Shown here one piece after another: positions 43,475 to 53,321 of a DNA stretch of 64,000 bases. Every line of letters starts with the position of its first letter. Positions within the stretch are counted from its first letter, which is position 1. The notes beneath the pieces were generated by a model. That model searched no databases. It had not been told where the DNA came from and saw only the letters and a program-made list of their open reading frames with translations. A program made the position numbers and the translations under genes. The stretch comes from Kocuria varians (GTDB lineage: Bacteria > Actinomycetota > Actinomycetes > Actinomycetales > Micrococcaceae). The stretch is taken from positions 1 to 64,000 of the forward strand of contig NZ_BJNW01000007.1 in NCBI RefSeq assembly GCF_006539885.1, given 5' to 3'.

Positions 43475-43576
43475 CACCCTGCGACAGGCGACGGAGCGCC
43501 GTCGTGCCCGGCCCGGGCACAGCCCGCGTGAGATCATGGAGGAGCCATTTCGCCCGCCGATCCCAAGGACCACGCC

Positions 43577-44809
43577 ATGCTCGTGCTAGTCGTCAACTGC
43601 GGTTCATCCTCCATCAAGTACCAGGTGCGGGAGGTCGCCCCGGCGGGCGAGGAGCCGGAGGCCTACACGTCCTCGATGCCCGCCATCAACGAGAACGTGA
43701 ACCTCGCGCGCGCGACCGCCGGTGTGGAGAGCGGCGAGGTCATCACCCAGGGACTGATCGAGAACATCGGCACGTCCGAGGTGCAGAACCACACCCAGGC
43801 CCTCGAGATCCTGGCGCGCCGCCTGGAGGAGGAGCTCGGCGGGCGCACGATCGACGCCGCCGGGCACCGCGTGGTCCACGGCGGCGAGCGCTTCTCCGCG
43901 CCCGTGCTGGTGAACAACGAGATCATCCGCGCGATCGAGCGCCTCGCACCGCTCGCACCGCTGCACAACCCCGCCCACGCCCTGGGCCTGCGCGCCATCC
44001 AGAAGACCTGGCCCGGCATGCCGCAGGTGTGCGTGTTCGACACCGCGTTCCACCGCACCATGCCGGAGAAGGCGTGGCGCTACGCCATCCCGGACGACTG
44101 GTACGAGATGCACGGCATGCGCCGCTACGGCTTCCACGGCACCTCCCACGACTACGTGACCGGCAAGGCCTGCGAGTTCCTGGGCATCCCGCGCGAGCAG
44201 TTCAACGCCGTGGTGGCCCACCTGGGCAACGGCGCCTCCGCGACCGCGATCCGCCAGGGCCGTTCCTACGACACCTCCATGGGCTACACCCCGCTCGCGG
44301 GCCTGGTCATGGGGACCCGCAGCGGTGACCTGGACCCGTCCGTGGTCACCGCCATGCTCGAGCGCAACCCCGGCATGAGCGCCAACGACCTCAACCGCGT
44401 GCTCAACAACGAGTCCGGCCTGCGGGGCATCTGCGGCGACTCGGACATGCGCGCCGTGGAGCAGCGTGCGGAGAACGGCCACGAGCGTGCTCAGCGCGCC
44501 CTGGAGATGGCCGCCTACCGCCTGGCCAAGTACATCGGCGGGTACCACGTGGCGGTAGGGGGTGCACAGGCCCTCATCTTCACCGCGGGGATCGGCGAGC
44601 ACTCCCCGATGTTCCGCGCCATGGTCTGCGACCAGCTCGGTGCGCTCGGGATCGACCTGGACCCCGCCCTCAACGAGCACCCCCAGGGGGACGTGGCCCG
44701 CATCAGCTCCGAGAACTCCGCGATCGAGGTGCTCGTGGTGAGCACGGACGAGGAACGCGCCATCGCGGAGGCCACCGCCGCACTGGTTTGGGAGCGCGTC
44801 AAGAACTAG
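43577..44809 (+). CDS. ackA: acetate kinase
   Basis: 410 residues with both family signatures: LVVNCGSSSIKYQV at the N-terminus and GHRVVHGGERFS near residue 95. Active-site segments are VFDTAFHRTMP, GFHGTSHDYV and VAHLGNGASATAI. It interconverts acetyl phosphate and ADP with acetate and ATP, completing the Pta-AckA pathway with the upstream gene 244 bases away. ATG at 43577. Confidence 0.96.
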   Translation: MLVLVVNCGSSSIKYQVREVAPAGEEPEAYTSSMPAINENVNLARATAGVESGEVITQGLIENIGTSEVQNHTQALEILARRLEEELGGRTIDAAGHRVVHGGERFSAPVLVNNEIIRAIERLAPLAPLHNPAHALGLRAIQKTWPGMPQVCVFDTAFHRTMPEKAWRYAIPDDWYEMHGMRRYGFHGTSHDYVTGKACEFLGIPREQFNAVVAHLGNGASATAIRQGRSYDTSMGYTPLAGLVMGTRSGDLDPSVVTAMLERNPGMSANDLNRVLNNESGLRGICGDSDMRAVEQRAENGHERAQRALEMAAYRLAKYIGGYHVAVGGAQALIFTAGIGEHSPMFRAMVCDQLGALGIDLDPALNEHPQGDVARISSENSAIEVLVVSTDEERAIAEATAALVWERVKN

Positions 44810-44831
44810 GGGTCGGAACGCGAGTGCGGCG

Positions 44832-44971
44832 TGCGGCCAGGGGGCCGGCGTCGTCGTCACCCTCACGGCGGCGGGTGCCCCGGGGGAACGGGCCCAAGCA
44901 AGGATTAAGTGCAGCTAACGCCACCTACCGGACGGTAGGTGGCGTTAGCTGCACTCAAAAGTCTCGGAGAC
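44832..44971. repeat. direct repeat with family B palindrome (left copy)
   Basis: Shares GCGGCCAGGGGGCCGGC, GTCGTCGTCACCCTCACGG, GGTGCCCC and the 23-bp perfect hairpin 44908-44930/44933-44955 with the copy at 45444-45599. The arm begins AGTGCAGCTAACGCCACC. The shared tail reads GTCTCGGAGA. It flanks the small secreted-protein gene. Confidence 0.85.
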
Positions 44972-44979
44972 AGGCGGCC

Positions 44980-45267
44980 TCACATCACGTCTCCTCGATC
45001 CCGGTACGTCATGATGCCTTTCGCCCCGAAAAATCCATCCTTGAACGGATGCCATTCATTGCAGTGCTGCCTGGTGCTGGTCAGATAGCCCTTGCCCTGG
45101 TAGTAACCGATCTTGTAAGCCAGCTGCCGTTCGCAGGCCTGGATGGAGTCCGCCTTGACGGTGACGGTGTGCTCGGTCGCGGAGGCCGCCGGAATCACTC
45201 CCGCCAGCAGTGCCCCTGCGGCCAGAACCGTAGCCACTGCACGTCGTGCGCCGCTGTACTTCGCCAT
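44980..45267 (-). CDS. small secreted protein of unknown function
   Basis: 95 residues from ATG 45267 with GGAGAG upstream. A clear signal peptide (GARRAVATVLAAGALLAGVIPAASA, partly quoted) has a likely cleavage after ASA near residue 30. The mature part of about 65 residues contains two cysteines (QACERQ and QHCNEW), several aromatic residues and GYYQGKGYLTS. A TGCATAAT -10-like box lies upstream at about 45293-45300. Base composition is clearly lower in G+C than the neighbours, and ~150-bp direct repeats flank the gene. No family recognised; a bacteriocin-like or adhesion role cannot be judged. Confidence 0.7.
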   Translation of the reverse strand: MAKYSGARRAVATVLAAGALLAGVIPAASATEHTVTVKADSIQACERQLAYKIGYYQGKGYLTSTRQHCNEWHPFKDGFFGAKGIMTYRDRGDVM

Positions 45268-45443
45268 GAGTCTCTCCTGCCGATTTTCATGATTATGCAA
45301 GATGGTCTTTCAGGATATGGCGTACGCCACAGCATGTTCAAGACCCCCACGCTCTCGGCGCGCTCTTTCCACCAGCCCACCTCAGTCCCCGCCTGCGGAA
45401 CAGAAGGAAGGCCGTGGGGCGACGACGGCGCCTGGGCGCGGCG

Positions 45444-45599
45444 CGCGGCCAGGGGGCCGGCGGCGTCGTCGTCACCCTCACGGCGGTGGCAGGTGCCCCG
45501 GGGAACGGGTCCACCCGAGCCCGAGCAAGAATTAAGTGCAGCTAACGCCACCTACCGCACGGGAGGTGGCGTTAGCTGCACTTAATAGTCTCGGAGGAG
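45444..45599. repeat. direct repeat with family B palindrome (right copy)
   Basis: Second copy of the ~150-bp unit; its hairpin is 45531-45587 (TTAAGTGCAGCTAACGCC and its complement, with one mismatch near the loop). Sequence between the secreted-protein gene and this copy (45268-45443) shows only that gene's promoter region. Confidence 0.85.
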
Positions 45600-45642
45600 G
45601 CGCGCAGGCCGGTCGTGACGACGACGCCGCGGCGCCCGCGGG

Positions 45643-46146
45643 TCAGCCCCGCTTGGTGACCGGCTCCTGCGCGGACCACGGAAAGACGATCCACTCGTCC
45701 GTGGACTTCCAGGAGAAGTCGGGGCGGACCTCCGAACGCGGCTTCTCGTAGATCACCGCGGAACGGCACTCGGCGCCGTAGCCGCGCAGCAGCTCCAGGA
45801 CGAGGGCGAGGGTGCGGCCGGAGTCGACGACGTCGTCCACGACCAGCACCTTCTTGTCGCTGATGGACTCCGTGTCCAGCATGGGCGCCAGCAGCACGGG
45901 GTCCGGGAGGGTCTCGTGGACGTCCGTGTAGAACTCCACGTTGACCGCGTCCGAGAGTTTCACGCCCATCGCGTAGGACAGGGCGCCCGCCGGCAGCAAC
46001 CCGCCGCGGGCCACCGCGATGATGATGTCCGGCTCGAAGTCCGAGTCCACGATCTGCTGGGCGAGCTCACGGCTGGCGGCACCGAAGCCCTCCCAGGTCA
46101 GGATTTCTTTGCTGTTCAGTTCGGCGGAGTCCGCGTGAAAGGCCAT
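45643..46146 (-). CDS. xanthine/guanine-type phosphoribosyltransferase
   Basis: 167 residues of the type I phosphoribosyltransferase fold. It has IIAVARGGLLPAGALSYAMG near residue 43 and the PRPP loop VLVVDDVVDSGRTLALV near residue 98. The C-terminal WIVFPWSAQEP resembles Gpt-like and archaeal-type xanthine/hypoxanthine transferases. It salvages purine bases to nucleotides. Divergent to an NCS2 purine/pyrimidine permease with only 97 bases between, so uptake and salvage are probably co-regulated. Confidence 0.87.
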   Translation of the reverse strand: MAFHADSAELNSKEILTWEGFGAASRELAQQIVDSDFEPDIIIAVARGGLLPAGALSYAMGVKLSDAVNVEFYTDVHETLPDPVLLAPMLDTESISDKKVLVVDDVVDSGRTLALVLELLRGYGAECRSAVIYEKPRSEVRPDFSWKSTDEWIVFPWSAQEPVTKRG

Positions 46147-46243
46147 TCCCGTAGGTTAGTCGGTTTTCAGGGCACTCAAATGCACGTGGGACGCGCCTAC
46201 ACTTTCTGTGTTCCCCACCTGCCCGTCCCGAACGAGGATCTCC

Positions 46244-47806
<1,563 letters not shown>

Positions 47807-47866
47807 CGGACGACGACGCCGCCGCGCCCCTGAGCGCGCGCGTTCCTGCCGCCCCCTACCCCCGGT

Positions 47867-47926
47867 GCAATTACTCCGTTAGTGCAGATTTCGAGCCCAA
47901 AATCGGCAACTACTCAGTAATTGCAG
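47867..47926. repeat. intergenic repeat family C, copy 5
   Basis: TGCAATTACTCCGTTAGTGC, then AGATTTCGAGCCCAAAATCG, then a degenerate TACTCAGTAATTGCA. Between the convergent permease and ABC-ATPase genes; the rest of 47807-48064 has a GACGACGACGCCGC copy and no gene. Confidence 0.75.
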
Positions 47927-48064
47927 GGGTGGCGGCGAGGGTAATGGGTGCGGAGCAGGTCTGGTCGGGACTGCGCGCGCCATCAGCGGGGGTGCGTCAG
48001 GCCGAGGCTGTCCCCGGGGCGGGGGTGCGTCGGGTCGGGGGTGCCCCCGCCCAGCGGGGATCCG

Positions 48065-49825
48065 TCAGCGGCGGACCCGGTGGTAGGCCGCCGCCACGTC
48101 CTGCGCGCGCGGAAGCGCCAGGTGGCCGGGGTGGCCCCGGTGGTGGGCGAGGGCGTCCAGACCGTCGCGGGCGACACGGTCCAGGGCGTCGTCGACGAGC
48201 CGCGTCAGAGGGGTCTGCCCGTCTGCGGCGCGCTGGACCTCTTCGAGCAGCCGCGCGACCGCCTCCGTCTGGGAGGGGTCCACGAGCTGGGCGAGTGCGG
48301 AGACGTCCACGTCCTCCCGGCCCAGCTGGATGGTGTCCAGGCCCCTGCCGCGTGCCGGCTTCTCGCGGTCTCCGCGTCGGTCGGAACCGTGCGTGGAATC
48401 CGGGCCGCGACCGGAACCCGAGCGGGCGGCGTCGTTCACGGACCCACCGGTCGGCACGTGCACCCGCAGCTCCCCGAAGGACTCCGCCGGGCGCATGTCA
48501 CCGGGCCGGGGGAACTCGCGCACCACCTCGCGGGCACGGTCGGTGACGTCCAGGGCGCGGTAGGCGTCCATCGCGATCACCAGGTCCGCGACGTCCAGGA
48601 ACGCCCCGGACCCGCCCGTGACCAGGATGGACGAGACCCCGCGCTCGGTGTGCAGCGCCCCCACGCGGTCCACGAACGGGGTGATGGGCTCGCGCTCGCC
48701 GGGCACCATGGCGCGCATGCGCTCGTCGCGGACCATGAGGTTGGTGGCGCACGTGTCCTCGTCGAGCAGCAGCACCGCGGCCTCCGCCTCGACGGCCTCC
48801 ACGGTGGCGGCGGCCTGGGACGTGGACCCGGACGCGTTGGACGTGCTGAAGTCGCGGGTGTCCGCGCCGGTGGGGAGGTTGGTGATGAACGGGGAGACGT
48901 CCGTGTGGCTCACTGACCGGCCGTCCTCCGCACGCACGGACATCGCGCTCGGCAGGGCGACCACGCGCTCGCGCCCGTCCCCGGGAACGTGGCTGTAGAC
49001 GCCGCGCTCCAGCGCCTGCAGCAGCGTGGACTTGCCGTGGTAGCCACCCCCTACGATCACGGTGACACCCTCGGGGATCCCCATGCCGCTCACTCTGGAG
49101 CCGTCCTCGAGCTCGAGCTCCACACGCAGCTCGGGCGGCGTCACGAACGGGACGGCACCGTGGGCGAGCGGCTCCTCTCGATGGCCGGAGGCACGGGGCA
49201 GCACGGCGCCGTCCGCGACGAACGCCACGAGTCCGCGCTGGGGCAGCTGCTCCCGCAGGTGCTGGGCGTCCAGGTGGGCGGTCACGTGGGCCTCGAGGGC
49301 GCGGGCGTCCAGGTTCGCGTACCGCAGGGCACGGTCGACGACGCCGGGCAGCACCTCCATGAGCAGCCGCTGCGCCGCGTGCCCCTTGATGCGGCGGCCC
49401 GCGGCGGGCAGGGCGATCTCGCAGCGCACCTCCACGTGCGCGTCCGGGGCGGAGGGGTCGGGGACGAGCACGGACGAACGTTCGAGGATCTCCTGCCCGG
49501 TGCGCTGGATGGAGATCCCGCCGGTGTCTTTGCCGCCGCGCGGTCCGAGGTCCCTGGCGACCCGGGAGAACTGCCGCGTGAGGAAGTCCCCCGCCGCCAC
49601 GCGCCGGTCCTTCGTGGCGATCAGGGCCTGCGGGAAGCCCGCCGTGGCCAGCGGCAACCGCACACGGGCGAGGGACGGCGGCGCGTACGGGTCCGACTGC
49701 ACCCGGTCCAGGAGCAGCTGCGCGTCGCCGATCCGCCACGAGCCCTTGAGCTGCTTGTACGCGCCGTAGCTGTTGCCGTCCAGGCGGCGGAGAGTCTGGG
49801 AGAGGTCCGTGCGAGGTGTGTTCAT
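48065..49825 (-). CDS. predicted ABC-class ATPase (DUF/PF09818 type)
   Basis: 586 residues from ATG 49825. The N-terminal region MNTPRTDLSQTLRRLDGNSYGAYKQLKG (partly quoted) is characteristic of the predicted ABC-class ATPase family. The nucleotide site is GVTVIVGGGYHGKSTLLQALERGVY, an unusual P-loop GGGYHGKST, and Walker B is AAVLLLDEDTCATNLMVRD. ILVTGGSGAFLDVADLVIAMD follows. There is no membrane domain, so it is not a transporter. The function of this family is not established; RNA or DNA processing has been suggested from structure only. A disordered charged segment is at about 480-530. Confidence 0.85.
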   Translation of the reverse strand: MNTPRTDLSQTLRRLDGNSYGAYKQLKGSWRIGDAQLLLDRVQSDPYAPPSLARVRLPLATAGFPQALIATKDRRVAAGDFLTRQFSRVARDLGPRGGKDTGGISIQRTGQEILERSSVLVPDPSAPDAHVEVRCEIALPAAGRRIKGHAAQRLLMEVLPGVVDRALRYANLDARALEAHVTAHLDAQHLREQLPQRGLVAFVADGAVLPRASGHREEPLAHGAVPFVTPPELRVELELEDGSRVSGMGIPEGVTVIVGGGYHGKSTLLQALERGVYSHVPGDGRERVVALPSAMSVRAEDGRSVSHTDVSPFITNLPTGADTRDFSTSNASGSTSQAAATVEAVEAEAAVLLLDEDTCATNLMVRDERMRAMVPGEREPITPFVDRVGALHTERGVSSILVTGGSGAFLDVADLVIAMDAYRALDVTDRAREVVREFPRPGDMRPAESFGELRVHVPTGGSVNDAARSGSGRGPDSTHGSDRRGDREKPARGRGLDTIQLGREDVDVSALAQLVDPSQTEAVARLLEEVQRAADGQTPLTRLVDDALDRVARDGLDALAHHRGHPGHLALPRAQDVAAAYHRVRR

Positions 49826-49871
49826 GGGTCCATCGCACCACACGAGCCGGGGTGGAGTCACGGCCCCGGAC

Positions 49872-50207
49872 TCAGCCGACCGGTTGCGGTGCGCTGCGCC
49901 GCTGCACCCGCCCCGGCACCACGGCGGCCGCGAAGCACAGGACGTAGGCGGCGGCCACACGCCCCCAGCCGATCCGGCTCAGGATGCCGACCCCCATGAC
50001 CCCCATCAGCAGCTCGGCCACGGTGGTCGAGTAGCCCATCGCCCGCACGGCGAACAGGGACGCGTAGACGTTCCCGCCCTGCGTCCCCACCGCGTTGAGG
50101 AAGGACGCGAGCGTGAACAGCCGCACCGCGGCGGGCAGTTTCGGTCTTCCCGACGACGACGCCGCGGAAGGGGCGCGCGGGGCGGGGTCGGGCGTGACGT
50201 GGGTCAT
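49872..50207 (-). pseudogene. truncated MFS transporter remnant
   Basis: 111 residues that begin like an MFS transporter (AVRLFTLASFLNAVGTQGGNVYASLF, partly quoted, a typical first helix) and include AVRAMGYSTTVAELLMGVMG. A second helix-like segment (VAAAYVLCFAAAVVPG) follows, and then a charged end. A full transporter has about 400 residues, so most of it is gone, apparently by an internal deletion. The N-terminal SAASSSGRP comes from a GACGACGACGCCGC copy. First of three adjoining broken genes. Confidence 0.6.
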
Positions 50208-50292
50208 GGCGGCTCACCCCATCCCCGGGACCGTCCTGGAGGCAGCCGCCCACGAATCGGCGGCGACCACCCCGGTCGGTACTGCTCGGCGA

Positions 50293-50969
50293 CTACTCCG
50301 CGGACATCACCGGGTGCTGCGGCAGGTCCGCGACCGAGTCCAGGACGATGTCCGCGCCCAGGCGGTCGAAGTCCTCGCGCGTGAGGTGCCCGGTCAGCAC
50401 GCCCACGGAGGTGACGCCCGCGCGCTTGGCGGACTCGACGTCCGCGGCGGTGTCACCGCAGCTGATCACCACGGAGGTGTCCGTGATGTCCATCTCCTCC
50501 ATGAGCCGCTGGATCATGAACGGCTCGGGACGCCCCGCGGGAACCTGGTCCCCGGCCACGGAGATGTCCACGACGTCGCCGTCGCTCCAGCCCATCGCGT
50601 CCAGGATGAGGTCCTTGATCTCGCGGGAAAACCCGGTGGTCATCCCCACGGTGACGCCCCGCGAGCGCAGCTCCCGCAGCGCGTCCTCCACACCCGGCAG
50701 GGGCGTGGGAGGGTTCTCGGTGTAGGTGCGGTTGAGCTCCTCACGGAACCAGTTCCACGCCTTCTCGACGGTCTCCTCGCTGGTGTCCGCACCGCCGATG
50801 CGCAGCAGGTTCTCGATGGCCCAGTGCTTCTCGGTGCCCATCCACTCCTGGAACTGCTCGTCCGTGTAGTCGGCCCCGAACCGCTCCGTGGCCTCGCGCA
50901 GCACGCGGTAGACCTCGTCCGGTCGTCGATGGTGGTGCCTGCCATGTCGAAGACTGCGAGCTAAATCAT
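50293..50969 (-). pseudogene. HAD hydrolase (phosphonatase-like) with nonsense and frameshift
   Basis: The C-terminal 220 residues are intact and typical of the phosphonoacetaldehyde hydrolase-like HAD group (GVEDALRELRSRGVTVGMTTGFSREI, SPVAGDQVPAGRPEPFMI-like, CGDTAADVESAKRAGV). The N-terminus is broken. The start reads M-I-stop(TAG at 50961-50963)-L-A-V-F-D-M-A-G-T-T, so the nucleophile motif FDMAGTTIDD is still legible. A one-base shift near 50920 then separates it from the rest. Both lesions remove the catalytic Asp from any long product. Confidence 0.75.
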
Positions 50970-51236
50970 GTGGGTGACTCTCTTTCGTGGGGTCTTCGGA
51001 TGCTCGTCCGTTCAGAAGCGTTCTGAACATCCCTCCGTCATCATCGAACCACGTTGCGCAGCCACATGGACAGGCTTTCCGCAGTGAGAACCTCTGTGAC
51101 CGGGACGAGCAGGACGGTGGCGACCGCCCCGAGCCGGTTCGCGCGGGGCGCGTTGAGCGGCAGGATCCCCACCCCGCCGGCCCTCACCGGAGCCGCCTCG
51201 GCCGCCGGGACCGGGGGTGCCGTCGTCCTCCCCCGG

Positions 51237-52138
51237 TCAGCCCCGCGACACGTGCTGCATGACGAACAGGGCGGCGCGGTCGAGGGCCTGCCCGGCCTCG
51301 TCCAGCTGGTCCACGAACGCCTGGAACACGTGCGGCACCCCGGCGGTGACGTCCAGGACCACGTCCACGTCCGCCTCCCGGGCACGCTCGGCGAGGAGTA
51401 CGGAGTCGTCCAGGAGGATCTCGTCCCCGCCCACCTGGACGAGCAGCGGCGGGAAGCCCGTCAGGTCCGCCCGGGAGATGGGCGAGGCTAACTCTTCGTG
51501 AGGATCCGCGCCCTGCAGGTAGCGCTCGCCGGAGGCCTTCAGCGCCTCCTCGGTGAAGAACGGGTCCTTGTCCCGGCGACTGTCCAGGCTCCCACCGGAG
51601 CGCAGTGCATTGCCGCCCGGGGAGAAGCACACCACGCAGGCAGGTACGGGTACGCCGTGCTTCCGGGCACTCACCGCCGTCGTCACGCTCATGGCGCCGC
51701 CGGCAGAGTCGCCCACCACCGTGATGGACTCCGGCGCCTCACCCTGCTCCACCAGCTCCCGGTACGCCGCGGCGCAGTCCTCCACGCCCGCCGGGAAGGG
51801 GTGCTCGGGGCCAGCCGGTAGTCGAAGGAGATCGCGCGCATGCCGGTGCGCAGCACCAGGTGGGCCGTGAGGCTCATGGCCGTCCCCGGGGAGCCCAGGG
51901 CGAAGGAGCCGCCGTGGAGGTAAAGGATCGTTCCCGGCCGCGCCTCCCCCTTCGGCTCCACGAGAACGGCCCGGCGACCGGCGAGCTCGACGTCCGTGAG
52001 GGTCACGCTGTCAGGCACCGCGAACGCCGCCATCATGGCGGCGAAGCCCGCACGCTGCTCCTCGATCGTCTTGGGCTACTCCCCCGCGGGGGTGCGGGTC
52101 AGCATGTGGCGGATGATCTGCTTCTGCTCTGCGCTCAT
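51237..52138 (-). pseudogene. HSL-family esterase with nonsense and frameshift
   Basis: The HGG oxyanion motif (ILYLHGGSFALGSP), DYRLAP, GDSAGG with the catalytic Ser, GGDEILLDDS and the late His (AGVPHVFQAF) of hormone-sensitive-lipase-type alpha/beta hydrolases are all legible. They are interrupted by an in-frame TAG at 52076-52078 (after TPAGE) and by one missing base after DYRLAP near 51806. Restored length would be about 300 residues. A short open stretch at 51040-51236 (ILPLNAPRANRLGAVATVLL) may be another remnant, of unknown origin. Confidence 0.8.
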
Positions 52139-52194
52139 CGCCTCACCTTAACCACCTCCCGTAGGCTTTCCCCAGGACTATGGAAGGCGGCCCC

Positions 52195-53277
52195 ATGAGT
52201 GAACCACTGGACCCGGAACTCGCCCGTGCGCTGCGGGAGCCCGCGCGGCTCGTGCGCGCCGATCCCGCGCTGCTGGACGTGGTGCGCGACGGCGGACCTG
52301 CCGCCCAGGCGGAGCTGCTCGCCGTGAGCGGGCGGGCTGAGACCCCCGAGGACCGCTACGCCGCCGCGGCCATGCTTGCCGCGCTGTTCGGTGACCGCGG
52401 GCCGCTGGACCAGGCGGCGCGCAGCTACGGCAGCACCCCGCCGAGCGAACTCGTGGCGCTGGCCGACGTCCCCGCCCTGCGCCCGGCACTGCGCCGGTCC
52501 CTCTCCTCCCCGGTGCTCACCGGCCTGCTCGAGTGGGCCACTACACCGGACGCCGCCCGCCCGCCACTCGAGCTCGCGATGGCCGCCCGGGACCTGCAGC
52601 TCACGGACGGCTCCGTGCTGCTCTCGGTCGCGCGCCGCGCGGACCAGGTGGCGCAGGGCGCCAAGCGGTCCCAGCAGGATCCGCTCGCGCGGTTCTCGGA
52701 GGTGCTGCGCACCGCGGCGGAGGCGGCGGGCGAAGGCGGGGCCACGCCGTCGTCGTCCCCGGGGCCCGAGTCGCGGCCCACCCCGCAGGACCCGACCACC
52801 ACCGGCCCGCGGGTGACCACCACGGGCATCCCGGCGTCGGAGATGCTGACCGAGGAGGAGACGCGCGGCGCCGATCCTGACGCCGGCCGCCCGGGTGCCG
52901 ACTTCCCCGGCACCGGCGTGCCCGTGCGGGACTCCATCGCGGGCCCGCGGGACACCACCGCGCAGCCGCCCGCGGAGAAGGGAAAGTTCTTCGACGCGGA
53001 CCGGTTCTGGCCCATGGGCCCGCCCCGCACGGACCGTGCGGGCGGCGACCGCGGCGGGGACGACGACGTCGCACCCCAGCCGCCTGCCGACGGCCCCCTC
53101 CCGCCGCGCGAACCCTCGACGAACGACCTCTACCACGGTGCGGGCAGCAAGCGCTGGGCGGACCGCGACCCGAACAGCGAGAAGACCCGCGCGGAGGACC
53201 GCAACGCGGCCCGCAACTGGGCGATCACGTTCGGGGTGATCGTGCTGATCATCGTGATCCTGGTGGTGCTGCTGTAG
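52195..53277 (+). CDS. tail-anchored protein of unknown function
   Basis: 360 residues; ATG 52195 preceded by GGAAGG (another ATG at 52180 is in frame). The N-terminal half is alpha-helical, Ala/Leu-rich (about 1-170). The middle (about 175-325) is disordered, with Pro, Thr, Asp and Gly and two motif-derived patches (TPSSSP and DDDVAPQ). The C-terminus ends in one membrane helix (WAITFGVIVLIIVILVVLL), so it is a tail-anchored type protein facing the cytoplasm. No enzymatic motif is seen. Confidence 0.65.
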   Translation: MSEPLDPELARALREPARLVRADPALLDVVRDGGPAAQAELLAVSGRAETPEDRYAAAAMLAALFGDRGPLDQAARSYGSTPPSELVALADVPALRPALRRSLSSPVLTGLLEWATTPDAARPPLELAMAARDLQLTDGSVLLSVARRADQVAQGAKRSQQDPLARFSEVLRTAAEAAGEGGATPSSSPGPESRPTPQDPTTTGPRVTTTGIPASEMLTEEETRGADPDAGRPGADFPGTGVPVRDSIAGPRDTTAQPPAEKGKFFDADRFWPMGPPRTDRAGGDRGGDDDVAPQPPADGPLPPREPSTNDLYHGAGSKRWADRDPNSEKTRAEDRNAARNWAITFGVIVLIIVILVVLL

Positions 53278-53308
53278 CGGACCCCGCCGCGGCGTCGTCG
53301 CCTGCGGG

Positions 53309-53314
53309 TAGCGT
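53309..53314 (+). promoter_or_regulatory. -10 box for leaderless UvrA-like gene
   Basis: TAGCGT followed by seven bases and GTG 53322. This supports the start at 53322 rather than the GTG nine bases earlier. Confidence 0.45.
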
Positions 53315-53321
53315 GACCGGC

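Noticed and set aside
44908-45587. Family B hairpins as integron attC sites (they contain GGCGTTAGCTGCACT, similar to attC ends)
   Set aside because: The R' box would read GTTAGCT, which departs from GTTRRRY. The stems are almost perfect without the extrahelical bases of attC, no integrase is in the window, and repeat similarity extends well beyond the hairpin.
51040-51236. C-terminal fragment of a further broken gene (ILPLNAPRANRLGAVATVLL)
   Set aside because: It may be a remnant, but it is too short and matches no family I recognise, so it is mentioned only under the esterase pseudogene.
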